From NCBI RefSeq assembly GCF_900217905.1, contig NZ_OBMO01000007.1, forward strand, positions 1 through 64,000: DNA of 64,000 nucleotides, read 5' to 3'. The translations under genes and the position numbers were made by a program. Origin of the DNA: Alloalcanivorax xenomutans. GTDB lineage: Bacteria > Pseudomonadota > Gammaproteobacteria > Pseudomonadales > Alcanivoracaceae. Positions 25,661 to 33,825 of the stretch are shown in pieces. Position 1 is the first letter of the stretch, and each line of letters begins with the position of its first letter. The notes under the pieces were generated by a model. The model worked only from the letters and a program-made list of their open reading frames with translations. It searched no databases and had not been told where the DNA came from.

Positions 25661-25835
25661 GCCACGAAGCCGCTGTGGGAGCTTGCTTGCAAGCGAATGT
25701 CCCAAACGTCGGAGGGCGAATTCGCCAGCAAGCTGGCTCCCACAGGCCCTGCCACGAAGCCGCTGTGGGAGCTTGCCTGCAAGCGAATGCCCAACGCCGG
25801 AGGGCCGTATTCGCCAGCAGGCTGGCTCCCACTGG
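25661..25835. repeat. Two tandem REP-like units, 90-bp period
   Basis: GCCACGAAGCCGCTGTGGGA begins at 25661 and again at 25751. Each is followed by GCTTGC(C/T)TGCAAGCGAAT and later by the divergent return arm ATTCGCCAGCA(A/G)GCTGGCTC. The arms of each unit pair imperfectly in the middle. They separate convergent rlmI and lysE-type genes. Confidence 0.85.
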
Positions 25836-25847
25836 CGGACATTGGAG

Positions 25848-26462
25848 TCATAAAGCAATCCGCGCCAGCACCGCCAAGGCCAGTCCCGCCAGAATCAGCG
25901 CGGTTCCTCTTTCCAGCCAGTCGTGATGCCGCGCCAGCCAGGCCGGCGCCGGCCCTCGCGCCAGGACCAGTGCGAACAGGCTGTACCAGGCGCCGTCGAT
26001 GACCACGGCGGTGGTGGCCATCTGGATCCGCGCCGGGGTACCCATATCCGCCTCGATGAACTGGCTGAACAACGCCAGGAAGAACAGAGCCACCTTGGGG
26101 TTCAGCAATGCAATGAGGAAACCGTCGCGGGCGGCACCGTGAGTGGCTTGTACCTCGGCTTCGGGAGCCGGTCCGGCGGCGGCGCGCCAACTTTTCCAGG
26201 CCAGCCACAACAGGAACAGCGCCCCGGCCGCCGAGATCAGGGTTTCCAGCCAGGGGAAGCGGTGCAGCAGCGCCGCCAGTCCCGCCACCGAGGCCGCGGC
26301 GTAGACGGCGATGCCGCCGGCGTGGGCCAGACCGGCGGCGACCCCGCCGCGCGCACCGCTCAGCACCGTGTGGCGGGTCACCACCGCCAGACTGGCGCCC
26401 GGCGTCATCGCGCCGAACAGACACACCGCCGCGAGAATCAGCCAGGAATGAAGATCCAACAT
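25848..26462 (-). CDS. LysE/RhtB-family exporter
   Basis: A 204-residue inner-membrane exporter with about six helices. The family start LDLHSWLILAAVCLFGAMTPGASLAVV contains the conserved TPGP-like turn, and ALLNPKVALFFLALFSQF is the diagnostic second-half motif. LysE/RhtB members export amino acids or related compounds. It is the last gene on the same strand as the copper operon, 52 bp after the DUF411 stop, and may be transcribed with it although its function need not be linked. ATG 26462 is preferred over 26477. Confidence 0.85.
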   Translation of the reverse strand: MLDLHSWLILAAVCLFGAMTPGASLAVVTRHTVLSGARGGVAAGLAHAGGIAVYAAASVAGLAALLHRFPWLETLISAAGALFLLWLAWKSWRAAAGPAPEAEVQATHGAARDGFLIALLNPKVALFFLALFSQFIEADMGTPARIQMATTAVVIDGAWYSLFALVLARGPAPAWLARHHDWLERGTALILAGLALAVLARIAL

Positions 26463-26514
26463 GCTATCGGCCCCCATGGCAAAGAGGGCATTTCAGTGCG
26501 CCGGGGCCTTGCCG

Positions 26515-26937
26515 TCAATATTGCGCGTAGACCCTGGTACCTTTGTCATCGAACAGCAGCACCTGATAGGGATCCTGGCGATCGCCCATTTCCATGCCGG
26601 GAGAGCCGATCGGCATGGCCGGCACGGTCAGGCCAACGGCCTCGGGCCGCTCTTCCAGCAGGCGTTTTACTTCCTTGGCCGGCACATGGCCCTCGATGGT
26701 ATAGCCATCGATAAAGGCGGTGTGGCAGGAACCCAGTCCCGCCCGCAGCCCGGCTTTTTCCTTGATCGGTTGCAGGTTTTGGGTTTCGTGTACCTTCACG
26801 TCGAAACCGTTTTCGCGCATGTGCTCCACCCACTTGATGCAACAGCCGCAGGTGGGGGATTTGTACACCTCGAGGCTGGCGGCGGAGACGGCCATGCTGG
26901 CCAGGGTAAGGGCGGCGCCCAGCAGTAGTTTTTTCAT
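26515..26937 (-). CDS. DUF411 secreted metal-binding protein
   Basis: A 140-residue protein with a clear signal peptide (KKLLLGAALTLASMAVSAA). The DUF411 domain begins LEVYKSPTCGCCIKWVEHM, with a CGCC motif in a thioredoxin-like position. GSCHTAFIDGYTIEGHVPA and a methionine-rich PAMPIGSPGMEMG stretch follow, and such residues bind copper in related proteins. It is periplasmic and lies 26 bp downstream of the cupredoxin gene in the copA operon, consistent with a periplasmic copper-handling role. Confidence 0.88.
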   Translation of the reverse strand: MKKLLLGAALTLASMAVSAASLEVYKSPTCGCCIKWVEHMRENGFDVKVHETQNLQPIKEKAGLRAGLGSCHTAFIDGYTIEGHVPAKEVKRLLEERPEAVGLTVPAMPIGSPGMEMGDRQDPYQVLLFDDKGTRVYAQY

Positions 26938-26963
26938 GGTGCGGTTCCTTTTCTCAAAAAAAA

Positions 26964-27329
26964 TTATTCGTTGACGATCAATGTACCCTGGTACATCTGC
27001 ATCTGGCAGGTGAAACGGTACTCGCCCGGCCGCTCCGGGGTCAGCGTTACGGTGGTGGCTTTGCCGGTGTCGAGGAATTCGGAGACGCCGAGCTCATGGA
27101 AGATCACTTGCTCCGCGCACGGACTCGGGTCCCGGCGCAGGAAGCGCAGCGTCAGTGGCTGCCCGGCCCGGGCCTGAATCACCGACGGCTCGTAGACACC
27201 GTTGTCCACCACAATATCCAGCGGCGCGTCACCGGCGCGCTTGGCCGGGCCGCGACCGGATAGCCAGAACCACCAGACGATCAGGGCCATCAGCAACAGC
27301 CCGCCGAGATTGATTAGCCAGGTTGTCAT
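26964..27329 (-). CDS. Membrane-anchored cupredoxin-domain protein
   Basis: A 121-residue protein: one N-terminal transmembrane anchor (LINLGGLLLMALIVWWFWL) and a cupredoxin fold of about 90 residues. Candidate copper ligands are in CAEQVIFHELG and YRFTCQMQMYQG (His, Cys, Met), as in blue-copper-like domains. Its ATG overlaps the upstream methyltransferase stop (ATGA). Facing the periplasm, it may accept copper from CopA or pass it to the DUF411 protein; this is inferred from gene order. Confidence 0.85.
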   Translation of the reverse strand: MTTWLINLGGLLLMALIVWWFWLSGRGPAKRAGDAPLDIVVDNGVYEPSVIQARAGQPLTLRFLRRDPSPCAEQVIFHELGVSEFLDTGKATTVTLTPERPGEYRFTCQMQMYQGTLIVNE

Positions 27330-27985
27330 TCGCTTGTCTCCGCTTTATCGCCCACCACCACCAGACGTTCCTTATCCATCATCTGGCCGAGTACGTTGAC
27401 GGTCTCCTCCCGGGCCTGCTCCAGGCGCACGGAGTGGAACCCCGCTGCTTCCAGGGCGGCGACCAGATCGGGGCCGTCATACAGGGCGAAACCATGTTCG
27501 AATACCGGCAGTTCCCGCATGCTGGCGCGGCTGCGCAGACCCAGGGCGCAGCGCCCGCCGGGAGCGAGCAGCGCATGGATACGTTCCAGTGCCGGCGCCA
27601 GCGGTTGCCAGAAATAAACCACGTTCACCGCCACTATCCGGTCCATGCCGCCGTCCGCCAGGGGCGGGGCCAGCAGATCGCCGAGCAGGAAACGGGCGCG
27701 GCCTTTCTCCACCCAGTCATGATTGGCGGCCCGTGCTTCACGGACCATCAACGGGGACAGGTCCAGGCCGGTGTAATCGAGCCCCGGCCGGTCCCGCAGC
27801 AAGGTGGCCACATGACCGCCGCCGCCGGGGCCGATTTCCAGTACTCGCTGGCCGGCGCGGCAATCGAGGGCGGCATAAGCCGCCTCGATCACTTCGGCGT
27901 TGCGCTGGTCCATGCTGGAGGCCACCTTGAGTCCGTCGTCGTCGTGGGGGCAGCGCAGTTGCGCCGCCAGTTGTTCAGGATTCAC
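27326..27985 (-). CDS. Class I SAM-dependent methyltransferase in copper operon
   Basis: About 219 residues with a typical Rossmann methyltransferase core: [16 protein letters not shown] (motif I), [13 protein letters not shown] (motif II), [14 protein letters not shown] and [13 protein letters not shown]. The GTG at 27985 is chosen because AAGGAGA lies 6 bp upstream; it overlaps the end of copA by 11 bp. Substrate is not evident; it resembles small-molecule methyltransferases of the UbiE type. Placement between copA and the cupredoxin gene with overlaps at both ends shows tight coupling to copper resistance. Confidence 0.8.
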   Translation of the reverse strand: MNPEQLAAQLRCPHDDDGLKVASSMDQRNAEVIEAAYAALDCRAGQRVLEIGPGGGGHVATLLRDRPGLDYTGLDLSPLMVREARAANHDWVEKGRARFLLGDLLAPPLADGGMDRIVAVNVVYFWQPLAPALERIHALLAPGGRCALGLRSRASMRELPVFEHGFALYDGPDLVAALEAAGFHSVRLEQAREETVNVLGQMMDKERLVVVGDKAETSE

Positions 27986-30554
27986 CACGGGTCTCCTTGT
28001 TGCCGCGGGATGCGCCACGGGGCCGAAACAGACGCAGCCGGTTGGCGTTGGTGACCACCGTCACCGAGCTCAGTGACATGGCGGCGCCGGCGATCACCGG
28101 GCTGAGCAGCCAGCCGGTGAAGGGATAAAGAATGCCCGCCGCCACCGGTACGCCGAGCGTGTTATAGGCAAAGGCGCCGAACAGATTCTGCTTGATGTTG
28201 CGCACGGTGACCCGGGAAATCGCCATGGCATCCGCCACGCCGTGCAGCGAGCCGCCCATCAGAGTGATGGCGGCGGACTCGATGGCCACATCGGTGCCGG
28301 TACCGATGGCGAAGCCCACGTCCGCCTGGGCCAGTGCCGGAGCGTCGTTGATGCCGTCGCCGACCATGGCCACCTTGCGGCCTTCGCCCTGCAGACGCTC
28401 GACCTCGCGGGCCTTGTCCTCGGGCAGCACCTCGGCCAGCACCTTGTCCACCCCGGCCTGGCGGGCAATGGCCTCGGCGCTGGTGCGCACGTCCCCGGTG
28501 ATCATCACCACGGTGAGACCCAGGTCGTGCAGGCGTTGAATGGCGGCGCGGGAGTCCTGCTTGATCGGGTCGGCGACGCCGATCACGCCCAGCAGTTGCT
28601 GATCCCGTGCCAGGAACAGCGGCGTGGCGCCATCCCGGCCCAACGCTTCCGCCTGCTCTTGCAAGCCGCCGGCCACGCCTTCCCGGTCCAGCCAGCGGCG
28701 GTTGCCGAGCCGGAGCAGGGCGCCGTCCAGGCGGGCGCTGACGCCCTTGCCGTTGTGAGCCTGGAAATCGGTGACCGCTTCGGTTCGCAGGCCGCGTTCC
28801 TCGGCGGCGGCAAGGATGGCCCGTGCCAGTGGATGTTCCGATCCCGTTTCCAGGGACGCCGCCAGCGTCAGCAAGGTGGCCTCGCTTTCGCCGTTGATGG
28901 CGTGTACGCCGGTCACCGCCGGATGCCCCTCGGTGATGGTGCCGGTTTTATCCAGCACAATGGTGTCCAGGTCCCCGGCGGTTTGCAGCGCCTCGCCCTG
29001 GCGGATCAGGATGCCGGCCTCCGCCGCCTTGCCGACGCCGACCATCACCGACATCGGCGTGGCCAGTCCCAGGGCGCAGGGGCAGGCAATGATCAGCACG
29101 GTGGTGGCGGCTACCATCATGTGCACGATGCGCGGGTCCGGTCCCAGGTTGTACCAGGCCAGAGCCGAGGCCACCGCGATCAGCAGGATGGTGGGCACGA
29201 ACACCGCCGAGATACGGTCCGCCAGGCGTCCGATGGGCGGCTTGGCGCCCTGGGCTTTTTTTACCAGGGCGATGATCTGCGCCAGGGCGGTATCCCGTCC
29301 CACCCGGGTGGCGCGATAGATCAGGGTGCCGCTGTCGTTGACGGTGCCGGCGGCGACGCTGTCGCCGGGGCCCTTGCTCACTGGCATTGGTTCCCCGGTG
29401 AGCATGGACTCGTCCAGGCGGCTTTCGCCTTCCTCCACTTCGCCGTCCACGGCGATTTTCTCGCCGGGGCGGACGCGCAGCAGGTCGCCGGCCTGTACCG
29501 ATTCCACCGGTATGTCCCGTTCCTCGCCGTCACGGATGACCCGGGCGGTGCGGGCGCCCAGGTCCAGAAGCCGGCGGACCGCCTCGCTGGTCTTGCCGCG
29601 GGCGCGCATCTCCAGGGCCTGGCCCAGGTTGATCAGGCCGATGATCATGGCGCTGGCCTCGAAATAAACGTGGCGCGCCGCCTCCGGCAGCCAGTCCGGG
29701 AACAGCACCACCACCATGGAATAGGCCCAGGCCGCGCCGGTGCCCAGGGCGATCAGGGTGTCCATGTTGGCATTGTGGTGGCGGCCCGCTTTCCAGGCGC
29801 CGATGAAGAAATGCCGCCCGGACCAGGCCAGCACGCCGAGGGTGACCAGGCCCACCGCCAGCCAGCCCCACTGGCTGGCGGTGCCCGCCGTCACCATCAT
29901 GGTGCCGCCGGCCAGCCCCCATGCCATCAGCGGGATACCCACCGCCAGGCCGATCACGGTGTGGCGGATCAACTCGCGGTAATGCGCTTGTTCCTGCTCA
30001 TCACGCTGCTGATCGGCCTGTTGCTCATCGTCGATCACGCTGGCGCCATAGCCGGCGGCTTTTACGGCTTCTATCAGGGCCTCGGTATCGGCGTCACCGG
30101 CCACCCGGGCAGTGCGATCAGCCAGGTTCATACTGGCCTCGTCAACGCCGGCCACCCCGTTCAGCGCGGACTCGATGGTGCGCACACAGGAGGCGCAGGT
30201 GGCGCCGGTGATCGCCAGCAGATGCTCGCTGGTGCCCTGGGTGGTGTCCCCGTGTCCCGCGGTGCCGCCATGGTGGTGGTCGCCGCTGCCTTGCGCCGGC
30301 TGGCGCGGGGCTTCGATATGACACTCGGGCGCGGATTGTTCCGGTGAGGGAGAGGGGGCTTCCACCCCGTAGCCGCTTTCCAGCAGCGCCTCGCGCAGGG
30401 CATCGCCGTCGGCGTCACCGCTGACAGTCACCGTTTGTTGCTCCAGATCAACCTCGGCGCCGGAGACCCCGGGTACCGCCAGCAGGGCGGTACGGATCTT
30501 GCGGGCGCAGCCCTGGCAGGTAGCGCCCTGAATCGGCAGAGTCTGTTCATTCAT
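27975..30554 (-). CDS. copA: Copper-translocating P1B-type ATPase
   Basis: An 859-residue Cu(I) export ATPase. There are two N-terminal heavy-metal-binding domains with CxxC motifs ([11 protein letters not shown] near residue 10, [13 protein letters not shown] near 115), then eight membrane helices, the transport site ACPCALG, the phosphorylation site DKTGT, the EHPLARAI nucleotide-binding HP motif, GDGINDAP, and the Cu-type YN (AYNTLGVP) and MSLSS residues in the last helices. ATG 30554 is chosen since GGAGGA precedes it and because a MerR-type promoter overlaps the alternative ATG at 30608. First gene of a copper operon of four or five genes. Confidence 0.95.
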   Translation of the reverse strand: MNEQTLPIQGATCQGCARKIRTALLAVPGVSGAEVDLEQQTVTVSGDADGDALREALLESGYGVEAPSPSPEQSAPECHIEAPRQPAQGSGDHHHGGTAGHGDTTQGTSEHLLAITGATCASCVRTIESALNGVAGVDEASMNLADRTARVAGDADTEALIEAVKAAGYGASVIDDEQQADQQRDEQEQAHYRELIRHTVIGLAVGIPLMAWGLAGGTMMVTAGTASQWGWLAVGLVTLGVLAWSGRHFFIGAWKAGRHHNANMDTLIALGTGAAWAYSMVVVLFPDWLPEAARHVYFEASAMIIGLINLGQALEMRARGKTSEAVRRLLDLGARTARVIRDGEERDIPVESVQAGDLLRVRPGEKIAVDGEVEEGESRLDESMLTGEPMPVSKGPGDSVAAGTVNDSGTLIYRATRVGRDTALAQIIALVKKAQGAKPPIGRLADRISAVFVPTILLIAVASALAWYNLGPDPRIVHMMVAATTVLIIACPCALGLATPMSVMVGVGKAAEAGILIRQGEALQTAGDLDTIVLDKTGTITEGHPAVTGVHAINGESEATLLTLAASLETGSEHPLARAILAAAEERGLRTEAVTDFQAHNGKGVSARLDGALLRLGNRRWLDREGVAGGLQEQAEALGRDGATPLFLARDQQLLGVIGVADPIKQDSRAAIQRLHDLGLTVVMITGDVRTSAEAIARQAGVDKVLAEVLPEDKAREVERLQGEGRKVAMVGDGINDAPALAQADVGFAIGTGTDVAIESAAITLMGGSLHGVADAMAISRVTVRNIKQNLFGAFAYNTLGVPVAAGILYPFTGWLLSPVIAGAAMSLSSVTVVTNANRLRLFRPRGASRGNKETRGES

Positions 30555-30576
30555 GGAATAGTCCTCCATGGACAGC

Positions 30577-30608
30577 ACTATCCAAGCTTGGGGTAACCCC
30601 AGGGTCAA
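30577..30608 (-). promoter_or_regulatory. CueR/MerR-type promoter of copA operon
   Basis: On the minus strand, TTGACC (-35) and GATAGT (-10) are separated by 20 bp (19 if the -10 is read GGATAG). The over-long spacer contains the dyad CCTGGGG-TTA-CCCCAAG. An elongated spacer with a central dyad is the hallmark of MerR-family activation, CueR in the case of copper. No cueR gene is in the window. Confidence 0.8.
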
Positions 30609-30826
30609 GAAGGAAACGCTTCGAGCCGACAGCCTTTTTCCTCACAGCGGCATAGCACGCCGGATTTAAATCGCAAACTTTTATAAAAGCGTCATAAAAC
30701 AACGACTGCCCCATGGCGGGGCAGCGGCCCCGGGTGCACCATGGGCGCACTATTTAGGCTGGGTGACGGGCCAACCTGTATCAGGCGGCGCCCGCGTTGT
30801 TCGACCGGTTAAAGAGGACCTGAATC

Positions 30827-31414
30827 ATGAAAAAGACGTTGATGTTTTCCGCGCTTGCCGCTGCCACTCTGACCGGCAATGCGCTGGCCCAGAACGCGCC
30901 GGTGCGCGATAACGGTTTTTCCTATACCTACGGCCAGCTCGGCTACGATCGTTGGGATTATGACAATGGCCTGGACGTCGACGCACTGACCGCGGAAGGG
31001 GCCTTCGCTCTGGATGAGCACGTCTTCCTGCGTGGTGGCGTTAGCTTCTATGACGGTGACTACAACCGCTCCCATTGGGACGACGACGTGGATGGCCATC
31101 GCATGTACATCGGTGCCGGCATGCATACCCCGCTGAACCGGGGTCTGGATCTGGAACTGATGGGTGATGTGATTTACGACGATAACGACTTCGACGATGA
31201 AATGGGTTATGCCCTGCGCGCGGGTCTGCGTCACCGTACCCTGGACATGGTGGAGCTGTCCGGTGGCGTGGTTTACGAGGACATTTATGACGACCAGTTC
31301 GGTGTCTATGGCCAGGGCCTGCTGAATATCACCCCGGCGGTGGATGTGGGGGCCCGCATCACCCTCGCCGATGATGTGGATACCTTCGGCGTTTTCGGTC
31401 GCTATAACTTCTAA
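30827..31414 (+). CDS. Small outer-membrane beta-barrel protein, Asp-rich
   Basis: A 195-residue secreted protein: signal peptide ending NALAQ, then alternating aromatic and polar residues in about eight to ten strands (YTYGQLGYDRW, VFLRGGVSFYD, MYIGAGMHTPL, YALRAGLRHRT) and a C-terminal Phe (FGRYNF), the signature for BAM-assisted barrel insertion. Loops are rich in Asp (DGDYNRSHWDDDVDGH, DDNDFDDEMG), which suggests cation binding at the cell surface. AAAGAGGAC precedes the start. Adjacency to the divergent copper operon is suggestive but no shared regulatory site is seen. Family unknown (OmpA/OmpW-like fold). Confidence 0.8.
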   Translation: MKKTLMFSALAAATLTGNALAQNAPVRDNGFSYTYGQLGYDRWDYDNGLDVDALTAEGAFALDEHVFLRGGVSFYDGDYNRSHWDDDVDGHRMYIGAGMHTPLNRGLDLELMGDVIYDDNDFDDEMGYALRAGLRHRTLDMVELSGGVVYEDIYDDQFGVYGQGLLNITPAVDVGARITLADDVDTFGVFGRYNF

Positions 31415-31446
31415 GCGGCACGCTGATTGCTTTCTCACCGAGAGGG

Positions 31447-31479
31447 CTGCGAAGCCGCTTCCCACAGCGGCTTCGTAAT
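31447..31479. repeat. REP-like mini-hairpin
   Basis: GAAGCCGC and GCGGCTTC at 31451-31458 and 31468-31475 pair around a TTCCCACA loop, the core of the dispersed family without its outer arms. It lies between two convergent genes. Confidence 0.65.
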
Positions 31480-31517
31480 CAGGTCGAAGGGACCGCGGTC
31501 CCTATTCGGGAAAATCC

Positions 31518-32453
31518 CTAGGGCCCGCTCTGATCGTTGTTCAGCCAATTGCTGATCGGCGCCCACTGCCCGCTTTCACTGGCCTGTTGCAAGGCCTTCT
31601 TGAACCCCTGTTTTTGTTTTTCCAGTGCCGCCCGCAAGGGGGCGAGATCGTCGCCGTTCAGCTGTGCCAAAGCGGCATCCGGTAAGGTCTCGTGCACTAT
31701 CGCCAGACTTTCCCCGGGCACCATCCGGTCTCCTTTCGTGGCCTCGCCTTTCGAGTCCGCCATCCAGCGGCGCGCTTGACGCAATCGCCGATCCAGCAGC
31801 CGCAAGCCGCAGCGTAACTCCGCCGCGCTGACACCGTTGGCGTCCCGTAGTGGCGTCAGATCGTCCATCAGCAGGGTGCCGGCCACGCGCACATAATCGT
31901 GGCGGCGCTGAGTGATCGGGCTGCCGGTATCGAATTCGGAGGCCGCCCGGGGCGAGCCGTCACTGTTATGCAGTAATAGCCATAGCGGCTGAAATCCCAG
32001 GCTTACTTCGCCGGGCGCGGCCATCCGGTGCTGCTCCAGCAAGGTATCGCGGCGGATCGGCAGGGCCTGGTCGTTGACGATGCCGGACTCCGGCCAGCTT
32101 GGCGTGGCATCCACGTAAGCCGGGTAGAGCGGCCAGTCGTCCACGCGTTCCAGGGAGGCCACCTGGTCCCGGCCGCAGGCGCGGGTGGCCAGCACCAGCC
32201 AGAACTGGTTGGTGGTGCGGTACAGCGCCCGCCACTGCTCGATCAGCGTGGCGAGGGTCTGGTCGTCGGCGCCGCTGGTGAAGGCTTCCAGGGCCTGTCG
32301 CCAATCCTCGAGAGCCGGTGCCAGCGCCTGGTCCGCCTGGCTGTCCAGGGTTTCCACCAGAGGGACGCGTGCCGGTTCCGCCTCCTGTTTCGACGGCTCG
32401 TTGCAGCCGGCCAGGGACAGCGCCGTCAGCATCAGCAGAGCCGCTTTTCTCAT
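31518..32453 (-). CDS. Imelysin-like lipoprotein
   Basis: A 311-residue lipoprotein (lipobox LSLAGC at residues 12-17) with an all-helical imelysin/EfeO-like pattern: QADQALAPALEDWRQALEAF, then ERVDDWPLYPAYVD, then GFQPLWLLLHNSDG and RRHDYVRVAGTLLMDDL. In imelysins the second block carries GxHxxE metal-ligand residues; here that stretch reads GFQPLW, so the site appears lost. Imelysins are outer-membrane or periplasmic proteins linked to iron uptake. Its start overlaps the upstream HAD phosphatase stop by ATGA. The family assignment is moderate and made from pattern only. Confidence 0.6.
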   Translation of the reverse strand: MRKAALLMLTALSLAGCNEPSKQEAEPARVPLVETLDSQADQALAPALEDWRQALEAFTSGADDQTLATLIEQWRALYRTTNQFWLVLATRACGRDQVASLERVDDWPLYPAYVDATPSWPESGIVNDQALPIRRDTLLEQHRMAAPGEVSLGFQPLWLLLHNSDGSPRAASEFDTGSPITQRRHDYVRVAGTLLMDDLTPLRDANGVSAAELRCGLRLLDRRLRQARRWMADSKGEATKGDRMVPGESLAIVHETLPDAALAQLNGDDLAPLRAALEKQKQGFKKALQQASESGQWAPISNWLNNDQSGP

Positions 32454-33112
32454 TGGCTCCGCCGCAGCGAGATGATCGGCCAGTCCCGTTCACGGGCCGC
32501 CGCCGCCAGCTTGTCGTCCGGGTCCACGGCCACCGGATGGGCGACCTCGCCCAGCAGGGGCAGGTCATTGTGGGAATCGCTGTAGAACCAGCTGCCGTCC
32601 AGGGACTCGTCGTGCTCCTCCAGCCATTGATGCAGGCGCTTGACCTTGCCGTCCTGATAGCAGGGGATTCCCGCCACCCTGCCGGTGTAACCCTGGCTGG
32701 TCATTTCCGCCCGGGTGGCCAGCAGATGCGGCACGCCCAGCCGTTCGGCGATGGGGGCGGTGATGAAATCGTTGGTGGCGGTAATGATCATCAGGGTATG
32801 GCCCTGGTCGCGGTGCTTTTGCAGCAACGCTTCGGCCGCCGGCAGCCACAGGTCTTGGATCACCTCCTCCATGTATTGCTCGCGCCAGGCGTGGAGCTGC
32901 TCCAGAGGACGGCCCGCCAACTCGCCGAGCACGAATTCCTGGTAGGCGATGATGTCCAGAGTGCCGTCCAGGTAGTCCTGATAAAAGCGGTCATTGGCGG
33001 CCTGGTAGGCGGCGGCGTCCACCAGGGACTGGCTTACCAGCCATTCCCCCCACTGATGGTCGGAGTCGCCGGCAATGAGGGTGTTGTCCAGGTCAAAGAT
33101 GGCCAGAGTCAT
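32450..33112 (-). CDS. HAD-IB family phosphatase (SerB-like)
   Basis: A 220-residue haloacid-dehalogenase hydrolase. Motif I is FDLDNTLI with the nucleophile Asp, motif II is MIITATND, and motif III/IV is SDSHNDLPLL; the small helical cap lies between I and II, as in SerB and the IB subfamily. It removes phosphate from a small metabolite. ATG 33112 is chosen as it leads straight into TLAIFDLDNT. It is translationally coupled to the imelysin-like gene and divergent from rppH; the same HAD/rppH neighbourhood is known in pseudomonads. Confidence 0.88.
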   Translation of the reverse strand: MTLAIFDLDNTLIAGDSDHQWGEWLVSQSLVDAAAYQAANDRFYQDYLDGTLDIIAYQEFVLGELAGRPLEQLHAWREQYMEEVIQDLWLPAAEALLQKHRDQGHTLMIITATNDFITAPIAERLGVPHLLATRAEMTSQGYTGRVAGIPCYQDGKVKRLHQWLEEHDESLDGSWFYSDSHNDLPLLGEVAHPVAVDPDDKLAAAARERDWPIISLRRSQ

Positions 33113-33321
33113 GCTGGATCCCATGAAATAGAGAGAAAGGTTGGCGCGAGGAGCATAGCAAAGGCCGATCCGTTCGGCAGCCGATTGATCGAGGCTACCG
33201 GGACAAGGTTTAATGAGTGAGTATCGGAGCCGCCATGATGGCCATGGCGCGGCACGCCCTGTGTGTGCCCCTCCGGCCCCGGCGGGCCGGATGTCGCTGG
33301 CTCCCCCGGGTTTGGAAGACC

Positions 33322-33825
33322 ATGACTGGCATTATTGATGAACAGGGGTACCGGCTGAATGTCGGTATCGTGATCGCGGGGCCCGATGGCCGGGTGTTCT
33401 GGGGGCGCCGCGTCGGTAACCGGGATGCCTGGCAGTTTCCCCAGGGCGGCATGATGCCGGGGGAGACGCCGGAAGAGACCCTGTTCCGGGAACTGGAAGA
33501 AGAGGTGGGACTGCGCCAGGAGCACGTCAGCATTCTCGCCCACACCGAAGGCTGGCTGACCTACCGCCTGCCGCGCCGCTTCCTGCGGCCTCCACGCAAC
33601 CGGCCCCGCTGTATCGGCCAGCGGCAAAAATGGTTCCTGCTGCGGCTTAACGCGGAGGAAGCAGCCATCGACCTGACTCTGGGACCGGAGCCGGAGTTTC
33701 AGGACTGGCGTTGGGTAAACTACTGGTACCCGATCCGCAAGGTGGTGCATTTCAAGCGCGCGGTCTATGCGCGGGCCCTGAGAGAGTTGGCCCCCGCCCT
33801 ACCCAAGAGGAGCAAACATGCTTGA
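33322..33825 (+). CDS. rppH: RNA pyrophosphohydrolase
   Basis: A 167-residue Nudix hydrolase that removes pyrophosphate from the 5' end of mRNA and starts decay. It begins with the family sequence [16 protein letters not shown], carries the Nudix box [20 protein letters not shown] at residues about 38-57, and has the RppH-type QKWFLLRL and [13 protein letters not shown] segments. ATG 33322 is fixed by GGAAGA upstream; an upstream in-frame ATG at 33217 would add a non-conserved arginine-rich leader. It overlaps ptsP by 8 bp. Confidence 0.95.
   Translation: MTGIIDEQGYRLNVGIVIAGPDGRVFWGRRVGNRDAWQFPQGGMMPGETPEETLFRELEEEVGLRQEHVSILAHTEGWLTYRLPRRFLRPPRNRPRCIGQRQKWFLLRLNAEEAAIDLTLGPEPEFQDWRWVNYWYPIRKVVHFKRAVYARALRELAPALPKRSKHA

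Noticed and set aside
25661-25835. Possible CRISPR array
   Set aside because: Only two units, the repeats are themselves palindromic REP-like elements, the separators are not unique spacers of constant length, and no cas gene is present.
28242-30347. 701-codon open frame on the plus strand opposite copA
   Set aside because: It mirrors the copA codon pattern of a high-GC gene, has His/Gly/Gln-rich composition with no domain, and copA is unmistakable on the other strand.
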